Below are positions 53,595-63,163 of a stretch of 64,000 nt of DNA, in pieces. The notes under the pieces were generated by a model that was not told where the DNA came from, did no database searches, and worked only from the letters and a program-made list of their open reading frames with translations. The translations under genes were made by a program, and so were the position numbers. Source of the stretch: CAZNXJ01 sp964577115 (GTDB lineage Bacteria; Planctomycetota; Planctomycetia; Pirellulales; Pirellulaceae); contig CAZNXJ010000009.1 in the NCBI GenBank assembly GCA_964577115.1, forward strand, positions 137,574-201,573, written 5' to 3'. Within the stretch, counting starts at the first letter, position 1. Every line of letters begins with the position of its first letter.

Positions 53595-53783
53595 ATGACT
53601 CCGTCCGCCGCCGCTCCGGCCCGCTCGCTGCTGGAAGAACTTGAAGCCCGCCAAGACCAGGTGCTCCAGCAGCTCGAAGATCTGAACGACCGCATTGAGC
53701 GGCTTCTGCGTGAGCATACGGCGGGCCGCAGCGAGTCCGAGTCACGTGCGATGCGCGATGCGGAGGCGTTGCCGAACGCGTAG
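53595..53783 (+). CDS. Small coiled-coil protein
   Basis: 62 residues. The segment SLLEELEARQDQVLQQLEDL and the following NDRIERLLRE give a clear heptad-like coiled coil, a composition resembling small planctomycete proteins of unknown role. The rest is Ala-rich at the N-terminus and Arg/Glu/Ser-rich at the end. No ribosome site was seen, so it may be a chance frame. Confidence 0.45.
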   Translation: MTPSAAAPARSLLEELEARQDQVLQQLEDLNDRIERLLREHTAGRSESESRAMRDAEALPNA

Positions 53784-53826
53784 CGGACGGCCGGCGCTGC
53801 ACCTTGTGCCGTACGGACTTCCCGGC

Positions 53827-55011
53827 CTACGCGCCTGACTCGCTGGGGAACACGACCTGACCGTTCTTGATCGTTCGCCGAACGGTCAGAGGTGTGCGGC
53901 TGTCGACGCTTGGATCAAGGTCGAACAGGATCAGATCGGCGCGCGACCCAACTTCCAACCGCACCGGCGGCTGGCCGATCAGCTGTGCCGGCCGGATGCT
54001 CGCCATTTCGATCGCCTCGGCCAGCGAGACGCCCGCAAAGCGAATGACGTTCGCGACTCCGTAGCCGATCGGCAAGGCGGCGCCGGCGAGGAACTGGCGC
54101 TGGCCGGCGACGACCAGTCGCCCATCGTCCAGCACTTCGACATCGCCCAGCGGAGTCGTGTAGCGCCCGGCGGGCATACCGCCAAGCCCCGTGATGTCGC
54201 TAACCAGCACGCAGCGCTCTGGTGTTTTCGCTCGCACAAAGCATTTGACGACGCTGGGCGGCAGGTGGTGGCCGTCCACAATCAGGCTCGCGCACAACTC
54301 GTCGGCCGCGAGCTGTTCCCAGATGTAATTGGGATGGCGGCGGATCGTGCCGTGAGCACCATTGCCCAAGTGCGTGCTCATGCGAGCCCCCGCGCGGACC
54401 GCGTCGCGAATCTGCTCGGGGGTAGCCGCCGTATGCCCGATGGCTACGAGCACTCCCGCAGCGGCGGCACGCTCGATGAACTGCGTGCTGCCGTCGTATT
54501 CGGGTGAAAGCGTAATCAAACGAATGCGGTCGCCCGAAGCATCCTGAAGCCGCTGAAATTCGTCCCAGTCCGGCGGGCGGCAGTGGGCGCGCGGGTGAGC
54601 GCCACGCGGGCCATCCTCCGTAGCGATATAGGGCCCTTCGAGGTGAATGCCGGCCGAACGCTGAGCGACTTCCGGAAACTGTTCGCACGCCTGACCAATC
54701 GTGCGCAGCGCGTGCTCGAGCACCTCGAAGCTCTGCGTTGTCACCGTCGGGCAGTATGTCGTGACGCCGTCCTGGTCCATGTCGAGCGTAATTGCGCGGA
54801 CTGCTTCGATGGTCAATGCGGCATCCGTCAGTTCGCGCCCTCCGTAGCCGTTCACCTGGAGGTCCACCAGGCCGGGCGCGATCCAGGGAAGCGCGGCGGT
54901 GCTCGGTAATTCATGCTCGGCCAGCGGCCGCACCTGGCGGATCACGCCCTCCGAGATCGCCACACGCACCACCTGCCCCGTGTCGTAACGTCGCCCGACA
55001 ACCGAATCCAT
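53827..55011 (-). CDS. N-acetylglucosamine-6-phosphate deacetylase (NagA-like)
   Basis: The start is placed at the ATG at 55011 because the frame's extra 54 residues up to 55173 have no family match; this leaves 394 residues. NagA removes acetate from GlcNAc-6-P in amino-sugar and cell-wall recycling. Seen motifs are APGLVDLQVNGYGG (the Q-x-N form of the metal-site region, as in the E. coli enzyme), GIHLEGPYIATEDGPRGAHP with the metal-binding Glu, a GHTAAT His and a second His in HLGNGAHG, and VSDITGLGG with the catalytic Asp. The HLGNGAHG segment differs from the usual HLFNAM, so specificity may differ. It is divergent from the UbiB-family gene. Confidence 0.85.
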   Translation of the reverse strand: MDSVVGRRYDTGQVVRVAISEGVIRQVRPLAEHELPSTAALPWIAPGLVDLQVNGYGGRELTDAALTIEAVRAITLDMDQDGVTTYCPTVTTQSFEVLEHALRTIGQACEQFPEVAQRSAGIHLEGPYIATEDGPRGAHPRAHCRPPDWDEFQRLQDASGDRIRLITLSPEYDGSTQFIERAAAAGVLVAIGHTAATPEQIRDAVRAGARMSTHLGNGAHGTIRRHPNYIWEQLAADELCASLIVDGHHLPPSVVKCFVRAKTPERCVLVSDITGLGGMPAGRYTTPLGDVEVLDDGRLVVAGQRQFLAGAALPIGYGVANVIRFAGVSLAEAIEMASIRPAQLIGQPPVRLEVGSRADLILFDLDPSVDSRTPLTVRRTIKNGQVVFPSESGA

Positions 55012-55253
55012 CGTATTTATCTCGCTGCGTTTAGCTGAAGTCGAAGATATAAAGGGAGCCGTCCAGGCCGAGGCGGTTCGCGGCGACCGCTGACACCCTG
55101 TACGGAACTGGCCCCAGAATAACGATTTTTCTCGCGGCGCGGGATTCGGGTGAGAGAGCTCGTGAACGTACAAGCGATCGGCGTCCGTTCATCGGGCGGC
55201 GAGTGGCGGATAGCCGGGCCTTCCCCAGGCAGGTCCTGACTACAATGGGAGCC

Positions 55254-56948
55254 ATGAAGATCGCTTCCATTCCGCAGCTATACCGCAACCTGAAACGCTG
55301 GACCGAGATCCTTTCGGTGCTCAGCAAGTACGGGCTCGCTGATTGGATCAGCCGGCTGCATCTCGAGCGGTTCAAGGACCAGCTCAAGAGCCGCCAGGGG
55401 CAGGCGCTGGCGCGCCTTACGCAGGAGCAGCGCATTCGCCTGGCGCTCACCGAACTGGGCCCGACGTTCATCAAATTCGGCCAGCTGCTCAGTACTCGCC
55501 CCGACATCGTGGGCGTCGCACTCGCCGAAGAACTGCGATCGCTCCAGCGTGATACGCCCGCCGATCCGCCGGAGGTGGTACGAGCGCTGGTCGAGAGCGA
55601 GCTCTGTGCTCCGCTTGACGATATCTTTCTCGAATTTGAAGAGGTCCCGTTCGCGTCGGCATCGATCGGTCAGGTCCATCGCGCTCGCCTGAAGGGCGGT
55701 GACCAGGTTGTCGTCAAAGTGCTCCACGCGGGCATTCAGCGCAAGGTGGACGAGGACCTGGACGTGCTCGCGGGACTAGCGGCAATGGCCGAGCGCGTGC
55801 CCGAGTTCGCTCCGTACCGGCCCGCCGCGACGGTGGCTGAGCTGGCACGCACGCTGCGACGCGAACTTGACTTCAGCCGCGAAGAGCGCAACCTGCTCCA
55901 GTTTTCCCGCATGTTTCGCCACATGCCCGTCGTTCGCTGCCCGCTTCCGTACAGCGAGTACTGCACGTCGCGTGTGTTGACGATGGAGCGGCTTGACGGC
56001 ATCTCGCTGAATGAACCCGAGCGGCTCGCCGCGTCGGGCGCCGATCTAGATGCCCTCGCACGGCATGGCGGCAGCCTGTATTTGGAAATGATTTTCGAGT
56101 ACGGCTACTATCACGCCGATCCGCATCCGGGCAACATTCTGATCATGCCCAACAATGTGATCGGGCTGATCGATTTCGGAATGGTGGGGCGGCTGGATGA
56201 GCACCTACGCGAAGACATCGAAGCAATGCTCATGGCGATCGTCCACCAGGACGTCACACTCCTTACGGCTTTGATTCGCCGAGTTGGCAGAGTGCCGCCC
56301 GGACTCGATGCGGCCGCGCTCGAACACGACGTGGCCGACTTTGTCTCGGCGTACGCGCATCAATCGCTCGACCAATTCCGCCTTGGGGCGGCGCTACATG
56401 AAATGGTCGAAATCCTCCGCACCCACCACGTGTCGCTTCCGCCACAGGTCGGTCTGCTGATCAAAGTGCTCGTTACGCTCGAAGGCACCGCGAGGCTGCT
56501 GAGTCCCAAGTTCAATTTGATGGAGCTGATGCAGCCTTTCCACCGCAAGCTGATGCTCCGCCGCCTCTCGCCCGCTCGCCGAGCGCAAAAACTGCGCCGC
56601 ATGTACCTCTCGTTCAGCGAGCTCGCCGAATCGCTTCCGCAGCGCTTGTCGGACATCATGGAGCAGGTACAGACGGGCCGGTTTGATGTGCACCTGGATC
56701 ACCGCGGTCTCGAGCCCTCCGTCAATCGGCTCGTGATGGGTATGCTATCCAGCGCTCTGTTCCTCGGATCAACGCTGCTGCTGAGCCGCGAGGTACCACC
56801 GCTATTTTTCCCGGGGGACCCGTGGTATTTCGGCCTGCACCGCGTCTCGGTCTTCGGCCTGTTGGGCTGTATCGTCAGCATCATGCTCGGTCTGCGCGTT
56901 ATCCGAGCCATTTTCAAAACCGGGCGGCTCGAACGAACGTCAGAGTAG
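55254..56948 (+). CDS. UbiB/ABC1-family atypical kinase-like protein
   Basis: The ATG at 55254 is chosen because the family starts with a similar MKIASIPQLYRNLKRW segment; in-frame ATG 55245 and GTG 55203 precede it. The product is 564 residues. The UbiB-specific motif FIKFGQLLSTRPD (KxGQ), the A-rich loop ASIGQVHRARL, a VVKV lysine, HADPHPGNILI and DFGMVG are all present. Two transmembrane helices lie at the C-terminus. Family members (UbiB, Coq8) act as ATPases needed for quinone-related lipid metabolism. Here it stands alone, so the role in menaquinone or another isoprenoid lipid pathway is an inference. Confidence 0.88.
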   Translation: MKIASIPQLYRNLKRWTEILSVLSKYGLADWISRLHLERFKDQLKSRQGQALARLTQEQRIRLALTELGPTFIKFGQLLSTRPDIVGVALAEELRSLQRDTPADPPEVVRALVESELCAPLDDIFLEFEEVPFASASIGQVHRARLKGGDQVVVKVLHAGIQRKVDEDLDVLAGLAAMAERVPEFAPYRPAATVAELARTLRRELDFSREERNLLQFSRMFRHMPVVRCPLPYSEYCTSRVLTMERLDGISLNEPERLAASGADLDALARHGGSLYLEMIFEYGYYHADPHPGNILIMPNNVIGLIDFGMVGRLDEHLREDIEAMLMAIVHQDVTLLTALIRRVGRVPPGLDAAALEHDVADFVSAYAHQSLDQFRLGAALHEMVEILRTHHVSLPPQVGLLIKVLVTLEGTARLLSPKFNLMELMQPFHRKLMLRRLSPARRAQKLRRMYLSFSELAESLPQRLSDIMEQVQTGRFDVHLDHRGLEPSVNRLVMGMLSSALFLGSTLLLSREVPPLFFPGDPWYFGLHRVSVFGLLGCIVSIMLGLRVIRAIFKTGRLERTSE

Positions 56949-57031
56949 CGGCGCGCATGCAGTACTCGGCCGCGTGCGCACGTGCGCGAAGACGGGAGCA
57001 CGGCTGCCTGACGGGCGTGGGGTCTCGTGAG

Positions 57032-58396
57032 TCAGGACTTGCGAGCGTAACCGAGGCCGATTTCGGCAAGCACATGCGTGCCGACGGTTCCGTCCGTGAT
57101 GCGGAACATCTCCGGGTAATCATCTTCCCAGCCGACGTTGCCCGCCGGGCAATACTGCCGCCCGTTGGCCTCGATCGCCGCGACCGTTGGGACGCGTGCC
57201 GCGAGCGACGCGCTGTGCAGGAGCGACGCGCCGACACAGGTTAGGTCCTGGACGCAGAGAAACATTTGGTAATGCTGCGCGGCGGCTCCCATGAGCAAGG
57301 CTTCGCTATGCCCCTTGCAGGCCTTGAGCGCAACACCGGAATAGCCTTGCTCGCGTGCCAACAGGAGGCTTTCGAAATCGACGAGCGATTCGTCGATCAC
57401 CACCGGCTTGATCTGCGCTGCCGCGTGCATGCGGTTTTCCGGATTTGCACGCAGATCGCGATGAGTCGGCTGTTCGATGTACTGCACGCGCTGGAGCGCC
57501 GCGGGAGCCCGCTCCTGAATCTGACCGAGGAAGTCCAGCACATACTGGACATTCGCGCAACGTTCGTTGAAGTCGAGCGAGTACCACCATTGCGTGACGC
57601 CGCGCCGCTGCTGCGTTTCGGCCGCTACGCGATCGACGGCCACCACGCGCTCGACGTCCCACGCCAGGTCATCGCCGGCCAGTTTAATTTTCAGGTGCGT
57701 GAGCCCGTTCCAGTCGATCCACTGGCCGAGCGTTTCCGGGAGCCCGTCGTTGATGGGCTGCTGCACGTCCGCCTCGGTCAGCGGATCGAGCGCGCCGACG
57801 AGGTGATACAGGGGCATCCGCGGCTTCGGCTCGCGCAGCGTAAACTCGTCCAAGTACCGCCCGCGGAAGTCGTCGTTCAAATAAAACGACAAGTCGCGGT
57901 TGACGAATTCACGGCCGAGCACGTTGTAGGAATTCTGCTCGAGCGCTCGTCCATATCCATCGTGAATGGCCGCTTCGAGCGGGCTTGCGCACAGGAGACG
58001 GGCGAGCGGCGGCATCGTTTCGGCCAGCTGCCGCTCGGCGGTGAACTCGCCTAGCAGCCGCTCGTGCTGCTGAGCCAGTTCGTGGGTGATCTCGAGGGGA
58101 TGGCCGGCCGCGTCAAAGTGCGCGGCGTCCGCCGCCAGGCGCTGGCTGAATTCGACCATCGCCGCCAGCGTCTCATCGGACGAGACCTTCTGCGTGGGCC
58201 ACGCCCAGGCATTGCCCATGGGCATGGAGCCGAACCCGCGTGCGCGGCGCCCGTCACGCGTCTCCACTTCCGCCCAAACATTTACAAGGACGGCTTCGGA
58301 GACCACGCGTCCCCCGAACTTGATAGGCGTTCGATAACGGATCTGCTGCGTATCGGCCGAAACGTCAAGAATTTTGATGTCGGTGCTGTGGGCCAT
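57032..58396 (-). CDS. Enolase-superfamily (mandelate racemase/muconate lactonizing type) enzyme
   Basis: 454 residues. It has an N-terminal capping domain and a C-terminal barrel. The KxK-type motif is LKIKLAGDD. Metal ligands are probably the Asp in SLDFNER, the Glu in YIEQPT and the acidic DES (VVIDESLVD). A second lysine candidate lies in LKACKGHSEAL. This set fits the MLE-like subgroup with Lys on both sides. The substrate cannot be told from motifs: candidates are sugar acids, dipeptides or muconate-type compounds. It ends 83 bp from the UbiB-family gene (convergent), and its start is 17 bp after the downstream end of a response-regulator gene on the same strand. Confidence 0.85.
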   Translation of the reverse strand: MAHSTDIKILDVSADTQQIRYRTPIKFGGRVVSEAVLVNVWAEVETRDGRRARGFGSMPMGNAWAWPTQKVSSDETLAAMVEFSQRLAADAAHFDAAGHPLEITHELAQQHERLLGEFTAERQLAETMPPLARLLCASPLEAAIHDGYGRALEQNSYNVLGREFVNRDLSFYLNDDFRGRYLDEFTLREPKPRMPLYHLVGALDPLTEADVQQPINDGLPETLGQWIDWNGLTHLKIKLAGDDLAWDVERVVAVDRVAAETQQRRGVTQWWYSLDFNERCANVQYVLDFLGQIQERAPAALQRVQYIEQPTHRDLRANPENRMHAAAQIKPVVIDESLVDFESLLLAREQGYSGVALKACKGHSEALLMGAAAQHYQMFLCVQDLTCVGASLLHSASLAARVPTVAAIEANGRQYCPAGNVGWEDDYPEMFRITDGTVGTHVLAEIGLGYARKS

Positions 58397-58412
58397 GCCG
58401 TGCCGTAGGTGG

Positions 58413-59045
58413 TTAGACGAGCCCCTTGCGCACGGCCCACACGGCGGCCTGCGTGCGATCGGAGACTCCGATTTTCCGCAGAATATGCTGCACGTGTTCT
58501 TTTACCGTTTCGTAGCTGATATGCAAGGATTGCGCGATCTCTTTGTTGGTCAGCCCGAGTGCCAGTTGTCGCAGCACTTCGCTCTCGCGCTGCGTGAGCG
58601 GCACTTCGACGTCCGCGGCGAGGCGCGGGGTTGCGAGCGCGCCGGTGACGCGACGTAGTTCTTCGCGCGTCCAGGCATCTTCACCGCGAGCCGCTTTGCG
58701 CAGGGCTTCGAGCAGCTCGTCGCGCGAGGCACCCTTGAGCACGTAGCCGACCGCGCCGAGTGCTACGGCGCGGGCGACGTACGTGGGATTGTCGTACGCG
58801 GAAAAGACGAGTACCGGAAGTTCCGGGTGCTCAAGTTTAATGCGCCCCAGTGTCTTCAGGCCGTCTCCTTCGGCGATGCGGATATCGAGCAGCACAACGT
58901 CCGGCCGGAGCTCGGCCGTTTTCTGAACGGCTTCTTCACCGGTGGTCGCCTCTCCCACGATGCTGATTTCCGTTCCCTCGACCAGATTCCGTACGCCGCA
59001 CCGCACCACTTCGTGGTCGTCGGCAATCAATACGCGAATATTCAT
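58413..59045 (-). CDS. NarL/LuxR-family response regulator
   Basis: 210 residues. The receiver domain (1-120) has D9/D10, phospho-acceptor D54 (VVLLDIRI) and K104 (YVLKGAS). The LuxR-type helix-turn-helix lies at about 148-205: LTQRESEVLRQLALGLTNKE then IAQSLHISYETVKEHVQHIL. A DNA-binding transcription factor is expected. No histidine kinase is in the window, so it is an orphan; it may control the adjacent enolase-superfamily gene 17 bp downstream. Confidence 0.93.
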   Translation of the reverse strand: MNIRVLIADDHEVVRCGVRNLVEGTEISIVGEATTGEEAVQKTAELRPDVVLLDIRIAEGDGLKTLGRIKLEHPELPVLVFSAYDNPTYVARAVALGAVGYVLKGASRDELLEALRKAARGEDAWTREELRRVTGALATPRLAADVEVPLTQRESEVLRQLALGLTNKEIAQSLHISYETVKEHVQHILRKIGVSDRTQAAVWAVRKGLV

Positions 59046-59430
59046 AGTTCCTCTTAGCGTTTTCTCGCCACCAAGCTCGTCAAGCTGATGTGCCTACCAG
59101 CAAAAAGAGCGCCCAAGAACAGGTGATGGCCACGCCCCCTGCCCCTCGCTGGGTTTAATCCATGTTATGCCATGACCGCATCGCCTTTGGTACCACCCGG
59201 TAGGCAAAAGACGCCCAGGCCGCTCGCATTCGGGCTAAACAGCGGTCAAGAAACTTTCAGAGCTGGTCGATCCCCGGCCACCTGAGTGGGCTCCAGGTGA
59301 TACCGGTCACGCGCCGTGTCTTTCGTTCCGGTCTGGGGGTCACCCATGATATTATGGGCTTCCTTCCGCCCTGGCCGGGCCTTGGCTCCAGAGCGATCAC
59401 CTTTTCAATGCGAAACATGTGGGAGCAGCT
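59046..59430. other. Divergent intergenic region
   Basis: 385 bp between the response regulator (-) and the SDR gene (+). A TATTAT element lies around 59350 and could be the -10 of the SDR gene, without a clear -35. No gene was recognised. Confidence 0.35.
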
Positions 59431-60246
59431 ATGAAAATTCACGACCAGACGGCCGTGATCACCGGTGGTGGAGGCGGGATCGGGGAAGCCACGGCGCGGC
59501 TGCTCATCGAACGAGGCGCCAAGACGGTGGTGCTGGTGGACCGCAGCGAGCGGGTTCGGGAGGTGGCGGAGCGGCTGAACGGTTCGGTGGGGCGCCCGGC
59601 CGCGGCCGGCATCGTGGGGGATGTGACGTCGAGCGACTTTCGGCGCGAGGCGTTTTCGCGGATCCACGCGGACTATGGCGTGCCGCGGATCTGTGTCCCG
59701 GCCGCCGGTATCACGCGCGATGCTTTGTCGGTAAAGATCAGCAAGGACACCGGCGTTGCCGAATGCTATCCGGAATCAACGTTTCGCGAAGTTCTGGAAG
59801 TGAACCTGGTCGCCGCGACCTACTGGCCGCTAGAGATGATCGCGGGCATCGCGAACGAGCGCCGCCGCGAGGGGCTGGGACGCTGGCAGCCGACTGAGCC
59901 CATTCAGGGGGCGGTCGTTTTCATCGGGTCGGTGTCCTCGCAGGGAAACCGGGGGCAGGTGGCGTATGCCGCGAGCAAAGCGGCTGTCGAGGCCGTTGCG
60001 GCGACGCTCAGTAAGGAAGCCATTTTTCACGGTGTTCGCTGTACGGTCGTGCATCCCGGCTTTACCGACACGCCGATGGTGCGGGCGCTTGGCGACGAAC
60101 GGATCAACCGCGACGTCCTGCCGCAAACGCAGCTCGGGCGACTCATCCAACCCGCGGAAATCGCCGAGGCGATCTGTTTTCTCATCGCCAACCCAATCAT
60201 CAGCGGTCCTCTGTGGGCCGACGCCGGCTGGCACCCGCCCGCGTAA
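59431..60246 (+). CDS. Short-chain dehydrogenase/reductase (SDR)
   Basis: The ATG at 59431 is preferred because GGGAG lies 5 nt upstream; a GTG 12 nt earlier is the alternative. The product is 271 residues. NAD(P)-binding motif TGGGGGIG (11-18), structural Asn N125, catalytic Ser near 169-170, Tyr179 and Lys183 (YAASK) are in place. The usual NNAG is AAG (91-93). About 20 residues are inserted between the Asn and Ser motifs (RREGLGRWQPTEPIQG). An oxidoreductase is expected, similar to 3-oxoacyl-ACP reductase or other classical SDRs; the substrate is unknown. Confidence 0.88.
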   Translation: MKIHDQTAVITGGGGGIGEATARLLIERGAKTVVLVDRSERVREVAERLNGSVGRPAAAGIVGDVTSSDFRREAFSRIHADYGVPRICVPAAGITRDALSVKISKDTGVAECYPESTFREVLEVNLVAATYWPLEMIAGIANERRREGLGRWQPTEPIQGAVVFIGSVSSQGNRGQVAYAASKAAVEAVAATLSKEAIFHGVRCTVVHPGFTDTPMVRALGDERINRDVLPQTQLGRLIQPAEIAEAICFLIANPIISGPLWADAGWHPPA

Positions 60247-60574
60247 CCGCTAACGCCATGGAAGTCAGTGCCATCTGTAGGGCTTGGGGCAGGCGCAATT
60301 AGCGGGCGAGGGACAGGGGAAGTTGGCGCCCGAGTGCCGGGTTCCGGGGGGAGAGCTCCCAATTGGGCCGTTGGCACGTTGAGCTTACAGTGTCCTGCAC
60401 CCCGAATCCCGCCTCTCTTAACCCTGGCGCTAATGGCCCCGGCCGCGGGGGCTCGACTTGATACATAAGCCGCCATTGATATATGGTAGGAGTCGGTCCG
60501 TCACCGTGCGCGGCCTGCCTGCCAACAACCGCCCGCCCTTCCCTCCTCCTAATGCTCGTTGTCGAGGATACGCG
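60247..60574. other. Intergenic region
   Basis: 328 bp between SDR and DUF1501 genes, purine- and GC-rich at 60290-60350. Nothing further was recognised; a promoter for the DUF1501 gene may lie here. Confidence 0.35.
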
Positions 60575-61939
60575 ATGCTAACGATTTGGGGACGTGAACC
60601 GAGCCGCCAGTGCGACCAGTTCACTCGGCGTCATTTCCTGAAGATCGGTGGGTTGGGGCTCGGTGGCCTTGCACTGCCGCAGATCCTGGCGGCGGAGGCG
60701 GCCACGGAGGGGCGTGCCGCGCCGCGAGGCGGCCTGTCGCACAAGGCCGTCATCATGATTTATCTGGCCGGCGGTCCCTCGCACCAGGACATGTACGACC
60801 TGAAAATGGATGCCCCGCTTGAGGTGCGTGGTTCGTTCCGTCCCATTCAGACAAACGTTCCTGGCATTGAAATCTGCGAGCATCTCCCTCGGCTGGCGAA
60901 GATGATGGATCGCTGCGCCATCATCCGGTCGCTCTACGGCTGTCTTGACCAGCATGCGTCGGATCAGTGCATGAGCGGCTATCCGATTGGGCCGCGCGGC
61001 AACCAGGATGGCCACCCGTCGCTCGGTTCCGCCGTGGCTCGGCTCCAGGGGCCGGTGGACAAGAGCGTTCCGCCGTTTGTGGGACTTACGATCAAGACGC
61101 GCCACGCGCCCTATTCGAATCCGGGCCTGCCGGGATTCCTTGGGCCCGCGTATGCGGCGTTCCAGCCGGACGGCGAGGGCATGCAGAACATGCGTCTCAA
61201 TGGCATCACACTCGATCGGCTCCGCGATCGGCAAGGCTTGCTGCGCAGTTTCGATCGATTCCGCCGCGCCGTGGATAGTGACCCGGCGCTCGCCGGTGCC
61301 GATGCCTTCACGCGGACGGCGTTTGACGTGTTGACGTCGAGCCGCCTAGTGGAGGCGTTGGATCTGGAGCGGGAAGATCCGGCGGTGCGTGATCGTTACG
61401 GGCGCGGCGGCCCGGATCCGGCGTTCGGTGAAGACGCCGGTCCTCACTGGATGGACCAGTTCTTGATGGCTCGCCGGTTGGTGGAAGCCGGAGTGCGCTG
61501 CGTGACGCTTTCGTTTGGCAGCTGGGACCGGCACCATTCCAATTTCGCTCGCCTGCCCGAGCAGCTAGCGCGGTTCGACCAGGGCATCACGGCCCTGATC
61601 GAAGACCTCCACAACCGGGGGCTCGACAAAGACGTCAGCGTTATTGCGTGGGGCGAGTTTGGTCGAACGCCGCGCATCAACAAGGATGCGGGCCGGGATC
61701 ATTGGCCGCAGGTGTCGTGCGCTCTGCTTGCGGGTGGTGGTATGCGGACCGGGCAGGTCATCGGCTCGACCAACCGCTTGGGCGAAGTGCCGCACGATCG
61801 ACCGGTCCATTACCAGGACGTCTTCGCGACGCTCTATCACTGCCTGGGAATCGACACGAACACGGCGACGATTCCCGACCACAACGGCCGGCCTCAGTTT
61901 CTGCTTGACCGGCGCGATCCGATTGCCGAGTTGATCTAG
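60575..61939 (+). CDS. DUF1501 protein, Tat-exported
   Basis: The ATG at 60575 is chosen because the Tat signal lies right after it; the frame is open from 60458. The product is 454 residues. TRRHFLKIGGLGLGGLALPQ (17-36) is a twin-arginine signal. The body shows the DUF1501 pattern: VIMIYLAGGPSHQDMYDLK, then RMSGYP/GPRGNQDGHPSLGS-like segments, WDRHHSNFARLPEQL and VIAWGEFGRTPRINKDAGRD. The fold is related to sulfatase/phosphatase-like periplasmic proteins. In planctomycetes it usually pairs with a DUF1549/DUF1553 cytochrome-type gene, which is missing here. Confidence 0.9.
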   Translation: MLTIWGREPSRQCDQFTRRHFLKIGGLGLGGLALPQILAAEAATEGRAAPRGGLSHKAVIMIYLAGGPSHQDMYDLKMDAPLEVRGSFRPIQTNVPGIEICEHLPRLAKMMDRCAIIRSLYGCLDQHASDQCMSGYPIGPRGNQDGHPSLGSAVARLQGPVDKSVPPFVGLTIKTRHAPYSNPGLPGFLGPAYAAFQPDGEGMQNMRLNGITLDRLRDRQGLLRSFDRFRRAVDSDPALAGADAFTRTAFDVLTSSRLVEALDLEREDPAVRDRYGRGGPDPAFGEDAGPHWMDQFLMARRLVEAGVRCVTLSFGSWDRHHSNFARLPEQLARFDQGITALIEDLHNRGLDKDVSVIAWGEFGRTPRINKDAGRDHWPQVSCALLAGGGMRTGQVIGSTNRLGEVPHDRPVHYQDVFATLYHCLGIDTNTATIPDHNGRPQFLLDRRDPIAELI

Positions 61940-61997
61940 GGTTTCAGCAAGGCAAGCGGTCACGCGATGCCGGGCCCCCGTGGACGGGGTGCGCTGC

Positions 61998-62948
61998 TTA
62001 GGACACCTCGACGGTGGACGACTGGAGCTGCCGGACGAGTTCGGGCAGGATCCGTTCGGCGTCGCCGTTCGGTACCTGGCAGGTACCGGCCGCTGCGTGG
62101 CCACCGCCGCCGTACCGGAACGCCAGTTCGCCAATATCGACTTGGCTCGTGCGATTGATGATCGACTTGCCCATGGCGAAGACTGTGTTCTGTTTCTTAA
62201 GGCCCCAGAGCACGTGGATCGAGACGTTGCACTGAGGGAACAGCGCGTAAACCATGAACCGATTGCCGGCGAAGATGATTTCTTCGCGGCGCAGGTCGAG
62301 CACCACCACGTCGCCCTGGATGGTGGAACATCGCCGCAGCTGATCAATGAATGATTCGCGGTGCCGCTGATACACCTCGACGCGTTCGCGGACGTCCGGC
62401 AGTTCGAGTACCTCGTCGACCGAGAAGTGTCGGCAATGGTCGATTAGGTGCATCATGAGCTGGTAGTTCGAGATACGGAATTCCTTGAAGCGGCCGAGTC
62501 CGGTACGCGGGTCCATGAGGAACGACAGGAGGGGCCAGCCGGTCGGCGCGAGGACTTCGTCGAGCGTGAATCGGGCCGAGTCGGCCTTGTCGACAGCCTG
62601 GATCAGGCCCGGATCGATCTGGTTAAAGCGTTTGAAGCCGCCGAAATATTCATAGACGACGCGAGCTGCCGAGTCGGCATGGGGATCGAGCACATGGTTG
62701 GGCGCGTGGTGGTCGTTCCGCAATGATTCACTCTGATGATGATCGAAGCACAGATGGCAGCCGGGAACGTAGGGCAGGTTCGTGAGGATATCGCGGTCGG
62801 TGACTTCTACGAGCCCATCCTGAACGTCTTTGGGATGGACGAATTTGATATCCCCGAGAATCCCGAGTTCCTTGAGCAGGATTGCGCACACGAGACCATC
62901 GAAGTCACTGCGCGTGATCAGGCGGTACGAATCGTGAGCGTTCGACAT
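61998..62948 (-). CDS. DHH-family phosphoesterase (exopolyphosphatase/nanoRNase-like)
   Basis: The start is placed at the ATG at 62948 with GGAG 7 nt upstream; the frame is open to 63032. The product is 316 residues. D15/D17 (TRSDFDGLV), the DHH at 69-71 (FDHHQSE) and the C-terminal GGGGHAAAG form the metal-dependent DHH-DHHA1 arrangement. Such enzymes hydrolyse short RNA, pAp or polyphosphate and related phosphodiesters. Which substrate applies here cannot be told. It is convergent with the DUF1501 gene. Confidence 0.85.
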   Translation of the reverse strand: MSNAHDSYRLITRSDFDGLVCAILLKELGILGDIKFVHPKDVQDGLVEVTDRDILTNLPYVPGCHLCFDHHQSESLRNDHHAPNHVLDPHADSAARVVYEYFGGFKRFNQIDPGLIQAVDKADSARFTLDEVLAPTGWPLLSFLMDPRTGLGRFKEFRISNYQLMMHLIDHCRHFSVDEVLELPDVRERVEVYQRHRESFIDQLRRCSTIQGDVVVLDLRREEIIFAGNRFMVYALFPQCNVSIHVLWGLKKQNTVFAMGKSIINRTSQVDIGELAFRYGGGGHAAAGTCQVPNGDAERILPELVRQLQSSTVEVS

Positions 62949-63163
62949 TCCGCAGGCTCCACTACGAGCAGGAAGAAGGGATTGGCTGCGAGACGCCAGT
63001 ACGCTCGCCGCCCGACGGCACGGACTTTCCAACCGTAGGTCAAGAAAGCGGGGCCTGCGGGAAAAATTGCTGAGGCCCCGGCGCGTGGGGGGAGACCACG
63101 AATGGCACGTGGAGAGGCACTTAGAGCGCCGGCCGTTCTGTGGCGTTTGAGTGGGCGAGCTCG

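Noticed and set aside
53030..53802. - strand frames of 194 and 221 residues
   Set aside because: Composition (Ser/Arg/Pro-rich) and mutual overlap in different frames indicate chance; the small + strand coiled-coil frame is the better candidate.
55012..55173. 54-residue N-terminal extension of the NagA-like protein
   Set aside because: It has no similarity to the family and would overlap the divergent promoter region of the UbiB-family gene.
56976..56987. GCGCACGTGCGC palindrome downstream of the UbiB-family gene
   Set aside because: A 12-bp palindrome without a loop or U-tract; too short to call a terminator or operator.
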